Below, piece after piece: positions 1 through 9,800 of a stretch of DNA of 64,000 bases (the first letter of the stretch is position 1; every line of letters starts with the position of its first letter). Location: assembly GCA_946535435.1 (NCBI GenBank), contig CAMNDM010000008.1, positions 1-64,000 on the forward strand, written 5' to 3'. A model generated the notes under the pieces. That model did no database searches. It saw only the letters and a program-made list of their open reading frames with translations, and was not told where the DNA came from. Source of the stretch: Physcocola sp002396385 (GTDB taxonomy: Bacteria; Bacteroidota; Bacteroidia; Bacteroidales; Paludibacteraceae). A program made the translations under genes and the position numbers.

Positions 1-17
1 GGCAGCCGCCATTTTCA

Positions 18-57
18 AGTCCCCGATTATCTTCTCGATAGTCGGGGACTTTTTTTG
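18..57 (+). terminator. Intrinsic terminator of an upstream gene outside the window
   Basis: A hairpin with stem AGTCCCCGA / TCGGGGACT (18-26 and 42-50), extended inside by TATC/GATA across one T-G wobble, is followed directly by a run of T. It ends a plus-strand transcript that begins before position 1; the gene or RNA it serves is not visible. Confidence 0.85.
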
Positions 58-109
58 TTTTTGTTTAATAATGTGCGCCTGATTTATTTATAGTTAAGTG
101 GCAATTATT

Positions 110-117
110 TAAATTTG
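110..117 (+). promoter_or_regulatory. Bacteroidota -7 promoter box for the calycin-like gene
   Basis: TAAATTTG fits the TAnnTTTG -7 element used by the primary sigma factor of Bacteroidota. It lies 26 bases before the ATG at 144. No good -33 TTTG is seen at the usual 19-21 base distance, so the call rests on the -7 box alone. Confidence 0.4.
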
Positions 118-143
118 CGGGAGAACATTATAAATTCATCCTT

Positions 144-689
144 ATGAAGAAACTTTTTTTCACATTCTGTGTGGTTTTTATCCATACTATGGTTTCAGCA
201 ACCGATGTTTGGGTATGGAGTGGCGGTAAATATACTGCAACAAAAGTAGACAGCATTACATTTGTTGACCCTTCAAAAGGTGATAATTTTGTGGACCCGT
301 TCTCAGATAAGGTTTATGATAATTATAGCGGAACTCTCAAGTTGTCTGTTATGGGTTTCAGCGCAGGTAGCGCTACACCGGTTGTTACTGTGGCCGATGC
401 AAATACGGGTCTTGCAACAGTCGCTGTTGGCGAGTTCTCGGTCTCTGGCTATACAATATCTGGCTTGTCGGTCGACAACGTCGAAGTTGAAAAAAAAGCA
501 GACGGATCTCTTTCTTTATCGCGTGCTAACTTTACGTCGACTGCTTTGTTGAACGGAGAACCCGATGAACTGACCAATTGTAGTCTTACAGGTACTATAA
601 AGCCCGATGGGACCATTTCTCTGTCCGTCTCTTTCTCGGTATCGTCGTTCCCGGTAAGTGGAACCTTCAGTGGGGAAAAGGTCGAATAA
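144..689 (+). CDS. Exported calycin-like domain protein
   Basis: A 181-residue protein with an N-terminal signal peptide (about residues 1-19, hydrophobic core FFTFCVVFIHTMV, cleavage after VSA). The stretch WVWSGGKYTATKVDSITFVD is of the kind found at the start of many exported Bacteroidales proteins. From about residue 60 (YSGTLKLSV) to the end it is rich in Ser, Thr, Val and Gly in short beta-strand-like runs and resembles the Bacteroides calycin-like family (PF13944), whose role is unknown. There is no lipobox Cys and no sorting tail, so periplasmic location is the default inference. It stands alone: a hairpin at 18-50 precedes it and another follows it. The family assignment is by appearance only and could be wrong; any secreted beta-barrel or beta-sandwich would look similar. 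Confidence 0.6.
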   Translation: MKKLFFTFCVVFIHTMVSATDVWVWSGGKYTATKVDSITFVDPSKGDNFVDPFSDKVYDNYSGTLKLSVMGFSAGSATPVVTVADANTGLATVAVGEFSVSGYTISGLSVDNVEVEKKADGSLSLSRANFTSTALLNGEPDELTNCSLTGTIKPDGTISLSVSFSVSSFPVSGTFSGEKVE

Positions 690-717
690 TAGAATCGTTT
701 TTACCATAAATGTATAT

Positions 718-749
718 CAGAGGGTGCGTCTTTTGTGACACACCCTCTG
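718..749 (+). terminator. Hairpin after the calycin-like gene
   Basis: CAGAGGGTG (718-726) pairs with CACCCTCTG (741-749), with GTC/GAC extending the stem past one mismatch. The tail is only CTTATTG, so it is a weak or factor-assisted terminator. Confidence 0.5.
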
Positions 750-803
750 CTTATTGTGTGTAATTAGAGTATTGTTTACATATATCCATACTTACATTTT
801 TAG

Positions 804-811
804 TAATTTTG
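804..811 (+). promoter_or_regulatory. -7 box of the uvrA operon
   Basis: TAATTTTG matches TAnnTTTG. It sits only 13 bases before the TTG codon at 825, which implies a very short leader if translation starts there or at the GTG at 834. No clear -33 element is visible. Confidence 0.4.
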
Positions 812-824
812 AAGAAATTTAAGT

Positions 825-3740
825 TTGATTACAGTGGCAAAGTCAAAACAATCTGAGGACAACCAGTTTGCAGAAACTGACCATATAGAAGTATTGGGTG
901 CCCGTGTCCATAATTTGAAGAATATTGATGTCTCCATTCCCCGCAATAAACTAACTGTTATTACAGGATTGAGCGGTAGCGGGAAATCTTCTCTTGCGTT
1001 TGATACTATATTTGCAGAAGGACAACGCCGGTATATAGAGACGTTTTCTGCCTATGCCCGTAATTTCTTGGGAAATATGGAGAGGCCCGATGTTGACAAA
1101 ATAAGCGGTCTGAGCCCTGTAATCTCGATAGAACAGAAAACTACAAACAAAAATCCACGTTCGACTGTCGGTACCACAACAGAGGTGTACGATTTTCTCC
1201 GTTTGCTATTTGCCCGTGCGGGCACGGCCTATTCGTATGAGACCGGAGATAAAATGGTGAAATATACCGAGGACCAGATTTTAGAGCTCATACACAAAGA
1301 CTATGAGGGGCAGGCGGTTAACATACTGGCTCCGCTTGTTAAAGCCCGTAAGGGACATTACCGGGAACTTTTCGAACAGATAAGGAAAAAGGGATATCTT
1401 TATGTGCGTGTCGACGGCCAAATGCTGGAGGTGAAGCACGGTATGAAGCTGGACCGTTATAAGAACCATGATATTGAAGTGGTCATAGACCGTTTGGTGG
1501 TTTCTGGCGATGACCCGCAGCGTCTGCGCGATTCTGTGCACATGGCCATCCGCCAGGGAGACGGTTCAATGATGATCATTCGAAAGGATGACAATACACC
1601 CCGCTATTTTAGCCGCCTGTTGATGTGCCCTACTACCGGTATATCTTATGCCGATCCGGCTCCGCATAATTTTTCTTTTAACTCTCCACGCGGTGCTTGT
1701 CCTTATTGCAAGGGCTTGGGTTTTGTTACGGAAATAGACCGTGAAAAGGTGATTCCTGACCCTTCCATGTCTATTGCGGAAGGTGGTATAGCCCCTTTGG
1801 GTAAAGCTAAAAAAACACTCTTTTTTGCCCAATTGGAGGCTTTAGGCGAAAAGTATGGCTTCACTTTGAAGACTCCGATCAATGAAATTTCGGAGGAAGC
1901 CATGAAGACCATCCTGTATGGAGCGGAAGAACGACTGAGTGTCCGTAATGAAACTGTTGGAACCTCTAGCTACTTCCTCTCTTTTGACGGCGTTATCCGT
2001 TATATGGAGATGCAGCAAGACGATGAGGCGTCGGCTACCGCCCAGAAATGGGTGAGCCAGTTCAGCCGGACTTGTGTCTGCCCTGAGTGTAAAGGCCAGC
2101 GTTTGAACAAGGAAGCTCTCCATTTTTTTATCGACGGAAAGAATATAGCCGATTTGGCTTCGATGGATATATCGGAACTTTATGACTGGTTAGACGGTGT
2201 TGAGAAACGCATGGATAAGAATCAGGCTAAAATTGCGGCCGATATCTTAAAGGAAATACGAACCCGCTTGCGTTTTATGCTGGACGTAGGTTTGGACTAT
2301 CTGGCGTTGAACCGTTCATCTATCTCGTTGTCGGGTGGTGAGAGCCAGCGTATCAGGCTGGCAACCCAGATAGGATCACAACTGGTGAATGTTTTATATA
2401 TTCTCGACGAACCAAGTATTGGGTTGCACCAGCGCGATAATGTCAGACTTATAAACTCGTTGAAAGAGCTGCGCGATATTGGTAACTCGGTTATTGTGGT
2501 CGAACACGATCGGGATATGATGCTCGATGCCGACTATATTGTAGACATCGGCCCTAAAGCCGGTCGACATGGCGGGGAGGTGGTCTTTTCCGGAACTCCG
2601 AAAGAGATGCTGAAAAAGGACACGCTTACTTCGCGCTACTTGAAGGGTGATTTACAGATTGAAGTGCCTAAGGACAAGCGTCCTGGAAATGGAAAGTTTC
2701 TGACTTTAAGGGGGGCATCTGGCAACAATCTGAAAAATGTGGATGTTACATTCCCGCTTGGTAAGTTAATATGTGTTTCTGGTGTGTCGGGTAGCGGAAA
2801 GTCTACTCTTATCAACGACACTCTGCAACCTATTCTCAGCCAAAAGTTCTATAGGTCTTTGCAAGACCCGCTCCCTTATAGAGAGATAGAGGGTATTGAG
2901 AATATCGATAAAGTGATAAATGTTGACCAAAGTCCTATCGGACGAACTCCGCGGTCGAATCCGGCCACCTATACTGGATTGTTTGGCGACATAAGAAACT
3001 TGTTCGTTGCCCTTCCCGACTCGAAAATGCGTGGTTATAAAGCGGGGCGTTTCTCGTTCAATATAAAGGGAGGCCGTTGTGAGGCTTGCGGGGGAAGTGG
3101 TTACAGAACCGTTGAAATGAATTTCCTGCCTGACGTGTATGTGCCTTGCGAACTCTGCCATGGCAAACGCTATAACCGTGAGACTCTGGAAGTACGTTAT
3201 AAGGGAAAGTCTATTGCCGATGTGTTGGATTTGACAATTAACCAGGCTGTAGAGTTTTTTGAAAATATACCGCTTATTTATGCGAAGGTGAAAACTATGC
3301 AGGAAATAGGACTGGGGTATATCAAGTTGGGACAGCCGTCAACCACTTTGTCGGGTGGTGAGAGCCAGCGTATTAAACTGGCAACCGAACTGATGAAGAA
3401 GGATACCGGACGCACTCTGTATATTCTTGACGAGCCAACCACGGGTTTGCACTTCGAGGATATACGTATTTTGCTGAATGTGCTAAACAAACTGGTCGAC
3501 AAAGGGAATACCGTTATTGTTATAGAGCATAACCTCGATGTCATTAAGTCGGCCGACTATGTCATTGATGTTGGTCCTGACGGCGGTCGTAATGGCGGAC
3601 AGATTATGGGCGTTGGCTGCCCTGAGGAACTGGCTGCTATTCCGCAAAGCAGTACAGGCCGGTTCTTGAAGGACGAACTGGCGAGAAGCCGCTATTATAT
3701 TCGTGGCGGAGCCGCAAGTGGAGAAAAGGAAAACAAGTGA
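825..3740 (+). CDS. uvrA: Excinuclease ABC subunit A (UvrA)
   Basis: UvrA is the damage-sensing ATPase of nucleotide excision repair; as a dimer it loads UvrB at bulky lesions. All family marks are present in 971 residues: first Walker A GLSGSGKSS (from residue 48), CPYC and CPEC zinc-binding pairs, first signature SGGESQRIRLATQ and Walker B LYILDEPSIGLHQ, then second Walker A GVSGSGKSTL, zinc module CEACGGSG...CELCHG, second signature SGGESQRIKLATEL and Walker B ILDEPTTGLHFED. There is no ATG near the N-terminus; the candidates are TTG at 825 and GTG at 834, and conserved sequence begins only around residue 20, so the start is uncertain by a few codons. It is the first gene of an operon: the next ORF begins 6 bases after its stop. 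Length is slightly above the usual 940 or so. Confidence 0.97.
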   Translation: MITVAKSKQSEDNQFAETDHIEVLGARVHNLKNIDVSIPRNKLTVITGLSGSGKSSLAFDTIFAEGQRRYIETFSAYARNFLGNMERPDVDKISGLSPVISIEQKTTNKNPRSTVGTTTEVYDFLRLLFARAGTAYSYETGDKMVKYTEDQILELIHKDYEGQAVNILAPLVKARKGHYRELFEQIRKKGYLYVRVDGQMLEVKHGMKLDRYKNHDIEVVIDRLVVSGDDPQRLRDSVHMAIRQGDGSMMIIRKDDNTPRYFSRLLMCPTTGISYADPAPHNFSFNSPRGACPYCKGLGFVTEIDREKVIPDPSMSIAEGGIAPLGKAKKTLFFAQLEALGEKYGFTLKTPINEISEEAMKTILYGAEERLSVRNETVGTSSYFLSFDGVIRYMEMQQDDEASATAQKWVSQFSRTCVCPECKGQRLNKEALHFFIDGKNIADLASMDISELYDWLDGVEKRMDKNQAKIAADILKEIRTRLRFMLDVGLDYLALNRSSISLSGGESQRIRLATQIGSQLVNVLYILDEPSIGLHQRDNVRLINSLKELRDIGNSVIVVEHDRDMMLDADYIVDIGPKAGRHGGEVVFSGTPKEMLKKDTLTSRYLKGDLQIEVPKDKRPGNGKFLTLRGASGNNLKNVDVTFPLGKLICVSGVSGSGKSTLINDTLQPILSQKFYRSLQDPLPYREIEGIENIDKVINVDQSPIGRTPRSNPATYTGLFGDIRNLFVALPDSKMRGYKAGRFSFNIKGGRCEACGGSGYRTVEMNFLPDVYVPCELCHGKRYNRETLEVRYKGKSIADVLDLTINQAVEFFENIPLIYAKVKTMQEIGLGYIKLGQPSTTLSGGESQRIKLATELMKKDTGRTLYILDEPTTGLHFEDIRILLNVLNKLVDKGNTVIVIEHNLDVIKSADYVIDVGPDGGRNGGQIMGVGCPEELAAIPQSSTGRFLKDELARSRYYIRGGAASGEKENK

Positions 3741-3746
3741 TATAAG

Positions 3747-5096
3747 ATGGGTGGTTTATTAAATAGGTTGAAGGAGTTAAGGGACCGTTATTTCGGTGTG
3801 TCGGTCGCATACGCTTTCCGTATCCAGTGGGCCTATAAGGATTTTCTGCGTTGCAAATTTCCGTTTGTGATGCGTCTCTATATCCGTGACTACCGAAAAC
3901 GGTTGGAGGATGCTTATGCACGGACTGCCCAAAAGGAGGGCCCGATAGAGGTCGCCTTTTTCCTGACAATTCCGGGTATGTGGAAGAGCGATTACCTTTT
4001 CCGCCTAATGAGGGAGTCGGGAAAATATCATCCTTATGTGGTAGTTTATCCCTACAGTGTGTATAAGGATTTCAATGAGGAAGAGGGATGGAAGACGGTG
4101 AACCGCACGCGTGCGTTTATCGAGGCGAAGGGCTTTGAATGCAGGGTGCCTTACGATGCGGAGACAAAAACTTGGCTTGACGTAAACAAGGAATATAATC
4201 CGGATGTGGTGATTTTCTCTACGCCATATAAGGATATGCCCAAGCAGTACTACCTCTACAATTTCCGTGACAAGGTGACTTGCTATATCCCTTATGGCTA
4301 CAGTGTGCTTAACATTTTCAACCTCAACTACAATCTGCCGTTCCATAATCTGGTGGGTGTGCATTTTGTAGAAACAGAAATGCACCAGCAGATAGCGGCG
4401 GCAAATTCCACAAACAAGGCCATCAATACGGAAGTCGTTGGATATCCTGGTGTGGAGGTGTTCTTAGACAAGGATTACCAACCAAAAAATGTGTGGAAAC
4501 CCCAAACTGTTGTGAAAAAGAAGGTGATTTGGGCCCCGCACCACACCATTGGCGACACTTTTAACTTATCGAGTTTCCTCGATTACTGTGATTTTATGCT
4601 CGAACTGGCGGAAAAGTATTCTTCGGAAGTACAATTTTTGTTCAAACCCCACCAGTTGCTAAAATTCAAACTGATGGCTCTTTGGGGCGAAAAAGAAACC
4701 AACGACTACTACGAACGTTGGAACAGTTTGGATAATACCCAGTTGGAAGAGGGTTCGTATATTGACCCGTTCATTACTTCCGATGCAATGATACACGATT
4801 GTGGCTCATTTACTTCGGAATATCTGCATACCAAACATCCTGTCATGTATTTGGTGAAAGATGTAGAAATGGAGAACCGTTTCAGTCCGTTCGGGAAGAA
4901 ATGCTTCAACTTGCATTACCATGGACATAATAGGGAGGAAATTGAACGCTTTATTGCTGAGGTGGTTATCGGAGAAAACGATCCGAAGCGTGCGGAACGT
5001 GAAACTTTCTTCGAAACTTATCTGGGATTGCGTGACGGAATGACTCCTTCTGAGCGAATTATGCAGTTCTTTGACAAAAAATTTAATCGCAATTAA
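3747..5096 (+). CDS. CDP-glycerol glycerophosphotransferase family protein
   Basis: A 449-residue protein resembling the CDP-glycerol:poly(glycerophosphate) glycerophosphotransferase family (PF04464, TagB/TagF-like), which transfer glycerol- or ribitol-phosphate to a glycan acceptor at the inner face of the membrane. Family-type motifs are WAPHHTIGD (residues 262-270, the paired His), FKPH (299-302) and the later HDCGSFTSEYL segment corresponding to the D.SS...E region. The N-terminal 60 residues are basic and amphipathic, as expected for a peripheral membrane protein; no transmembrane segment is seen. It starts 6 bases after uvrA and is followed after 17 bases by a GT2 glycosyltransferase, so the pair probably builds a phosphoglycerol-type decoration of a surface glycan. 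The donor could be another CDP-polyol; that is not readable here. Confidence 0.82.
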   Translation: MGGLLNRLKELRDRYFGVSVAYAFRIQWAYKDFLRCKFPFVMRLYIRDYRKRLEDAYARTAQKEGPIEVAFFLTIPGMWKSDYLFRLMRESGKYHPYVVVYPYSVYKDFNEEEGWKTVNRTRAFIEAKGFECRVPYDAETKTWLDVNKEYNPDVVIFSTPYKDMPKQYYLYNFRDKVTCYIPYGYSVLNIFNLNYNLPFHNLVGVHFVETEMHQQIAAANSTNKAINTEVVGYPGVEVFLDKDYQPKNVWKPQTVVKKKVIWAPHHTIGDTFNLSSFLDYCDFMLELAEKYSSEVQFLFKPHQLLKFKLMALWGEKETNDYYERWNSLDNTQLEEGSYIDPFITSDAMIHDCGSFTSEYLHTKHPVMYLVKDVEMENRFSPFGKKCFNLHYHGHNREEIERFIAEVVIGENDPKRAERETFFETYLGLRDGMTPSERIMQFFDKKFNRN

Positions 5097-5113
5097 CGAA
5101 ATAACAAATTAAT

Positions 5114-6124
5114 ATGCCTAAGGTTTCAATTGTGTTGCCGGTTTATAATGTGGCACAGTACATTGGCAAGTGTACCGAATCGCTGCTGAATCAGACGCTC
5201 GACGATTTGGAGGTCTTTTTTGTTGACGACCACGGACCTGACAACAGCATGCAGATTGCCAAACAGCTTGTTCAGGGGCATCGGCGTGCAGCCGAATTCC
5301 ATTTTATTGAAACTCCCCAGAACATGGGGGCTGGTATGGCGCGCAATTTTGCCATTGAGAAATGTACGGGCGAATATATCGCCTTTGTGGATAGCGACGA
5401 CTGGATTGAGCCCACTATGTTTGAAGATTTATACAATCGGGCTAAACAATTTGATGCTGATATCTGTTATGGACAAGGCTCTCAAGATTTTTCAGACGGG
5501 CGGCCAAGCAATTTGCTGAAGAATCCGGATATTGCCGAAGGTCCCATTTCGCACCAAGACCGTGCCTTCTTCCTAGCGAATTATGTGTCTTATTTTTGGA
5601 CGTTCATCTATAAACGCAGTCTGATTATAGACAAAAACATACGTTACCCTGAGGAACGTTGCGCCGACGATAGCTTTTTTGTGGCTTGTGCGTTGTTCAC
5701 TGCGAAAACGGCGGCACATGTCAATAAGGTGTTCTATCATTACCTGATTCGTGAAAATTCGGTGGTGACGACCAAGAATCCGACGAAATACCTGAAGCGC
5801 CTCACCGTGTTCAAGAAGTTGCTCGCCTATGCGAAAGAACAAGGGGTGTACGAAGAGTTTAAACCAGAAATAGACTTCTTGTATGTGAAAAAGGGTTATC
5901 TGGTGTCTTCTTTCAACTATATTGTGAATGTGGAAACTCCGACAACCACCGAGTTGAAACGCATTCGGCAGGAGGTTGAGGCTGAAGTGCCAGGTTATAG
6001 GGACAACGCCTACTTGCGGAAGAGCCTTTCTACACGGTGTACCGACTGGCTTTTGGGGTGTCTCCCAAAACTAGCCCTCAAAATAGTGCCAGTTTATGTA
6101 AGAAAGTCGGGCGTTTTAGTCTGA
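5114..6124 (+). CDS. Family 2 glycosyltransferase
   Basis: A 336-residue GT-A fold transferase. The N-terminal PKVSIVLPVYNVAQYI strand and loop, the VDDHGPDNS nucleotide-binding segment and the metal-binding FVDSDDWIEP motif around residue 95 are typical of GT2 enzymes of capsule and O-antigen loci. The second half carries the DDSFF and hydrophobic helix pattern common in Bacteroidales WcaA-like enzymes. No transmembrane segment, so cytoplasmic. It follows the glycerophosphotransferase-like gene by 17 bases and ends the uvrA operon. Donor and acceptor sugars cannot be predicted. Confidence 0.9.
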   Translation: MPKVSIVLPVYNVAQYIGKCTESLLNQTLDDLEVFFVDDHGPDNSMQIAKQLVQGHRRAAEFHFIETPQNMGAGMARNFAIEKCTGEYIAFVDSDDWIEPTMFEDLYNRAKQFDADICYGQGSQDFSDGRPSNLLKNPDIAEGPISHQDRAFFLANYVSYFWTFIYKRSLIIDKNIRYPEERCADDSFFVACALFTAKTAAHVNKVFYHYLIRENSVVTTKNPTKYLKRLTVFKKLLAYAKEQGVYEEFKPEIDFLYVKKGYLVSSFNYIVNVETPTTTELKRIRQEVEAEVPGYRDNAYLRKSLSTRCTDWLLGCLPKLALKIVPVYVRKSGVLV

Positions 6125-6221
6125 AAACCTGTCTCGATTTTTTTTGCTTTCTTTTTGAATGTGAAAACGAAAAATAGGTTTCATTTTCTTTCCAGTCTTT
6201 AGTTTTATACGACAGATTGAT

Positions 6222-6229
6222 TATCTTTG
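6222..6229 (+). promoter_or_regulatory. -7 box of the Lrp/AsnC regulator
   Basis: TATCTTTG is an exact TAnnTTTG element 25 bases before the ATG at 6255. Upstream at about 6197-6202 is CTTTAG, only a loose -33 match. Confidence 0.55.
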
Positions 6230-6254
6230 TAGAGTTGAACAAGACCAAAAGAAT

Positions 6255-6791
6255 ATGGAACACCACGAATTAGACAGACTTGATGAAAAAATCTTAAAAT
6301 TGATTTCGGCCAATGCTCGAATTCCTTTTTTGGAGGTCGCGCGTATGTGCAATGTATCTGGCGCGGCTATTCATCAACGCATACAGAAACTGCAGCAACA
6401 GGGCGTTATCAAGGGCTCGGAGTTTATTATCGACGCTGCGAAAATCGGTTATAACACATGTGCGTTTATGGGTATTTTCCTAAAAGACGCAAATTTGTTC
6501 AAGTCGGTAGTCGACGAGTTGTATAAGATTCCCGAGGTCGTAGAGTGTCATTATACCACTGGACGCTTTGCGATGTTCATCAAGGTGTATGCGAAGAGTA
6601 ACCAAGATTTTCTCCGCATCATTCACGACAAGTTACAACCTATCCAAGGTATTTCGAGTACCGAAACAATCGTTTCGTTAAGCGATGCCTTCCAACGTCA
6701 AATTCCAATTGACGGCATAGAGGTCTCAGACGATGGCGAGGACGGCGGCGATATGCCTATCGACCCATCTCTTTTGTCGAACAGCTATTAG
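6255..6791 (+). CDS. Lrp/AsnC family transcriptional regulator
   Basis: A 178-residue one-gene transcription unit. Residues 5-55 form the AsnC-type helix-turn-helix (LDEKILKLISANARIPFLEV, then VSGAAIHQRIQKLQQQGVI), and residues 60-150 the RAM/ligand-binding domain (CAFMGIFLKD, VVECHYTTGRFAMFIKVYAK), so it should form octamers that sense an amino acid. It differs from textbook Lrp by an acidic, low-complexity tail of about 25 residues (SDDGEDGGDMPIDPS). Its own -7 box lies at 6222-6229 and a hairpin follows the stop, so it does not obviously belong to the transporter gene downstream. Regulated targets are unknown. Confidence 0.93.
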   Translation: MEHHELDRLDEKILKLISANARIPFLEVARMCNVSGAAIHQRIQKLQQQGVIKGSEFIIDAAKIGYNTCAFMGIFLKDANLFKSVVDELYKIPEVVECHYTTGRFAMFIKVYAKSNQDFLRIIHDKLQPIQGISSTETIVSLSDAFQRQIPIDGIEVSDDGEDGGDMPIDPSLLSNSY

Positions 6792-6830
6792 AAGGACTGC
6801 TGTCTCCAGAGTCGGCCTCCATTCATATTC

Positions 6831-6872
6831 CCCACTCTTATAGTCTTTTTTAGGAAGGGCTATAAAGGTGGG
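6831..6872 (+). terminator. Hairpin between the Lrp gene and the MMPL fusion gene
   Basis: CCCAC-TC-TTATAG pairs with CTATAA-AG-GTGGG to give a stem of 13 positions with one wobble and one mismatch. The run of six T lies in the loop rather than after the stem, so this may be an attenuator or processing site rather than a simple terminator. Confidence 0.4.
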
Positions 6873-6897
6873 TTAACCTATGTAAAAATAAAAGCGA

Positions 6898-9800
6898 ATG
6901 CAGGCCTTTTTTTTATTCTTATATCGTTTCTTTCTCAGCCGCAAGTGGCTGTTGCTTGCTTTTGTAGTCGGCTTGTTTGCCGTGTTTGGAGTGTTAGCTT
7001 CCAAAATCAGTTATGAAGAAGATATTTTGCGTTTTGTTCCTTCTACAGCCAGTACTAAAAATGTGGGGGTTGTCTTCAGTCATCTGAAGGTGAAGGACAA
7101 AATAGCAGTGATATTCTCTCCGGAGGATTCTTCTGAAAGAGAACAGCTGGTGGCGGTCGCCGATGAGTTTGCTGCTGAACTTGAAGCTCGTTTGGGGCGT
7201 ACCCATATAGAAAAGATAACTTTTGATGTTGGCTCTGACCATGCAGCCTCTTTCCCCGAATTCGTTTACAGCCATCTGCCGCTTTACCTCGATACGGCAG
7301 ACTATCGGCGTATCGATACGCTGCTTAAGCCTGCAGCCGTGCAGGCACAGCTCGAAAACGATGCCTACCAGTTGATGCTTCCTACCGGGGTCTTTATGAA
7401 GGACTTTATTTTGCGTGACCCGCTAGGTATGGGAAATCGTTCGCTGTCGTGTTTGGAAGAACTGCGGGTTGACGGTAGTTATCAGGTGATAGATGGACAT
7501 TTGGCTACGGCCGACGGACGTTTGTTGCTGTTTATCGCACCGCGTTTCCCTGCAAATAATACGGTCGAGAATGGTGTGTTGGTCGATACGCTGGAATCGA
7601 TGATTGGAAGATATGCAGTTAGCTATCCTTCTTGTACAGTCGATTTTTATGGTGGACCCGTTATCTCCGTTTATAATGCCCGCCAGATACGCACCGATAT
7701 GATGACAACTATGGGCTTTGCTTTATTGGTTATTGCTGTTGTCATATTCTTTGCGTTCAAAAACAAACTTTCTATCATCTACATAATGCTGCCTGTGGCT
7801 TTCGGAGCCATGTTTGCGTTAGCCGTCTTGTATTTCTTGCGTGGAAATCTTTCTATAATAGCGGTGGGAGCCGGTTCTGCCATTCTGGGCGTTTTGCTCA
7901 GTTACTCAATACATGTGGTAGCACATTACGAGAATTGCGACAGTATGGAGCAGCTGATAACAGAAATGTGGCAGCCTCTGACGATTGGTAGTTTTACTAC
8001 AATTGGAGCGTTCTTCAGCCTGACGTTTACCAAGTCTGATGTTTTGCAAGATTTTGGCTGGTTCGCCTCGTTGTCGATAGTCGGCGCAACTATATTCTGT
8101 TTGGTGTTTCTACCTCATCTGTTACCATACGGAAACGGGAAATTTCATTCTGACGGTACCCCCCTTTTACTGCGGTGGGTAGAACGTTTTACATCTATTG
8201 ACTACAGCCGGAAAAAAATACTGGTTGGGTTTATTGTAGTGGCATCTGTTGCCGGTATGGTGCTTTGCGACAGGGTCACCTTCTCTTCCGATATGAATGC
8301 CTTAGGGTATCAGCCTGCAAAATTCGACCGGGCACAGCAGTTGCTTGATTCAACCTTCCAGCGAGATGGTAAATCGGTGTATTTTATCGCTGTTGCTGAA
8401 AATGCGGATGATGCGATAGCTGGTTATCGAAAAATGAGCAATACGCTCGACAGTTTGCAGTTATCGGGGAATATACGGACATATTCTTCTGCCCGTTCTT
8501 TATTGCTGGATTCGGCTACCCAGGCACGGCGTTTATCGTTGTGGAGCTCTTTTTGGACAAAAGAAAGGATTGCACTGGTCTGTAAGGAACTCGAAGCAAA
8601 AGGAAAAAACTACGGGTTTACAGCAGAAGCATTCGCTCCTTTTAGACAGTTGTTGGCGGAAGACTACCATATTGTTGATTTTTCAAAAGAGGAGGTGCTT
8701 GGTGATTTCCTGACCTCGGAAGAGGACTTGTCGATGGCTATAGCACAAGTGTCGTTGACAGAAGATCAAAAGGCAGACGCGTATGCGGCATTCGAAAACA
8801 GGAGCGAGGTGGTTATACTCGACAAGCCACATTTCATGTCTCAGTTTGTGGATGCTACTACCGATGATTTTAATTTCGTGCTGTTGGTGTCTTCTCTTAT
8901 TGTCTTTATCGCTTTATTGGTATCGTATGGCCGTTTTGAACTGGCTTTGATGTCCTTTCTGCCAATGGCGTTAAGTTGGTTCATTATATTGGGAGTGATG
9001 GCATTATTGGGATTGCAGTTCAATATTGTCAGCGTTATCATCTCGACATTTATCTTTGGAACGGGCGACGACTTCAGTATCTTCATAACCGATGGGCTGC
9101 TTTCGGAGTATAGGACGGGAAAAACAATGTTGACCGAACATAAGACGGCTATTGCTTTTTCTGCGTTTACCACAGTGGTGGGTATGGGCGCGTTGTTCTT
9201 TGCAAAACACCCGTCGTTGCTGAGCGTAGCGCAGACCTCGGTGATAGGTATGGTAGCCGTCGTCTTGATTGCCTATACCATCCAACCGTTGTTGTGGCGT
9301 TTCTTCGTGACTAGTAGAACCAGTAGGGGTAAGGCCCCTTGGACGCTTGCGCGTGTGTTTACCATGTTCCCGCTGGTTCTGTTCGCATTCTTGTCGATTT
9401 TGCTGGTTTTGTTGACCCCTCTGTTCTATATTCTGCCGTTTAAAAAGAAATTCCATTGGTTCCGTTTGCTAGTTATGTGGGGATGCCGTCTGGTGCTGGC
9501 TTGTCGTATAAACAAATGCGAATATAGGAATGAATCTGGCTTCAATTTCGAACGTCCGGTTATGGTTATTGCCAACCACCAGTCTATTGTCGATATGTTA
9601 CAACTGATGGCCTATACTACTAAATTAGTGCCAATAGTAAAGGCTGGGGTGAAAAGCAACTTCCTGATAGGACCGATTAACTATTTTTACCAGTCGTGCA
9701 GTACTTCTGAAGGCTACGAGAATATGGTAGAACCTTTGCGCCAGAGGGTTCGTGACGGATACTCCATTCTTGTCTTCCCTGAAGGACACCGGTGTGATGA

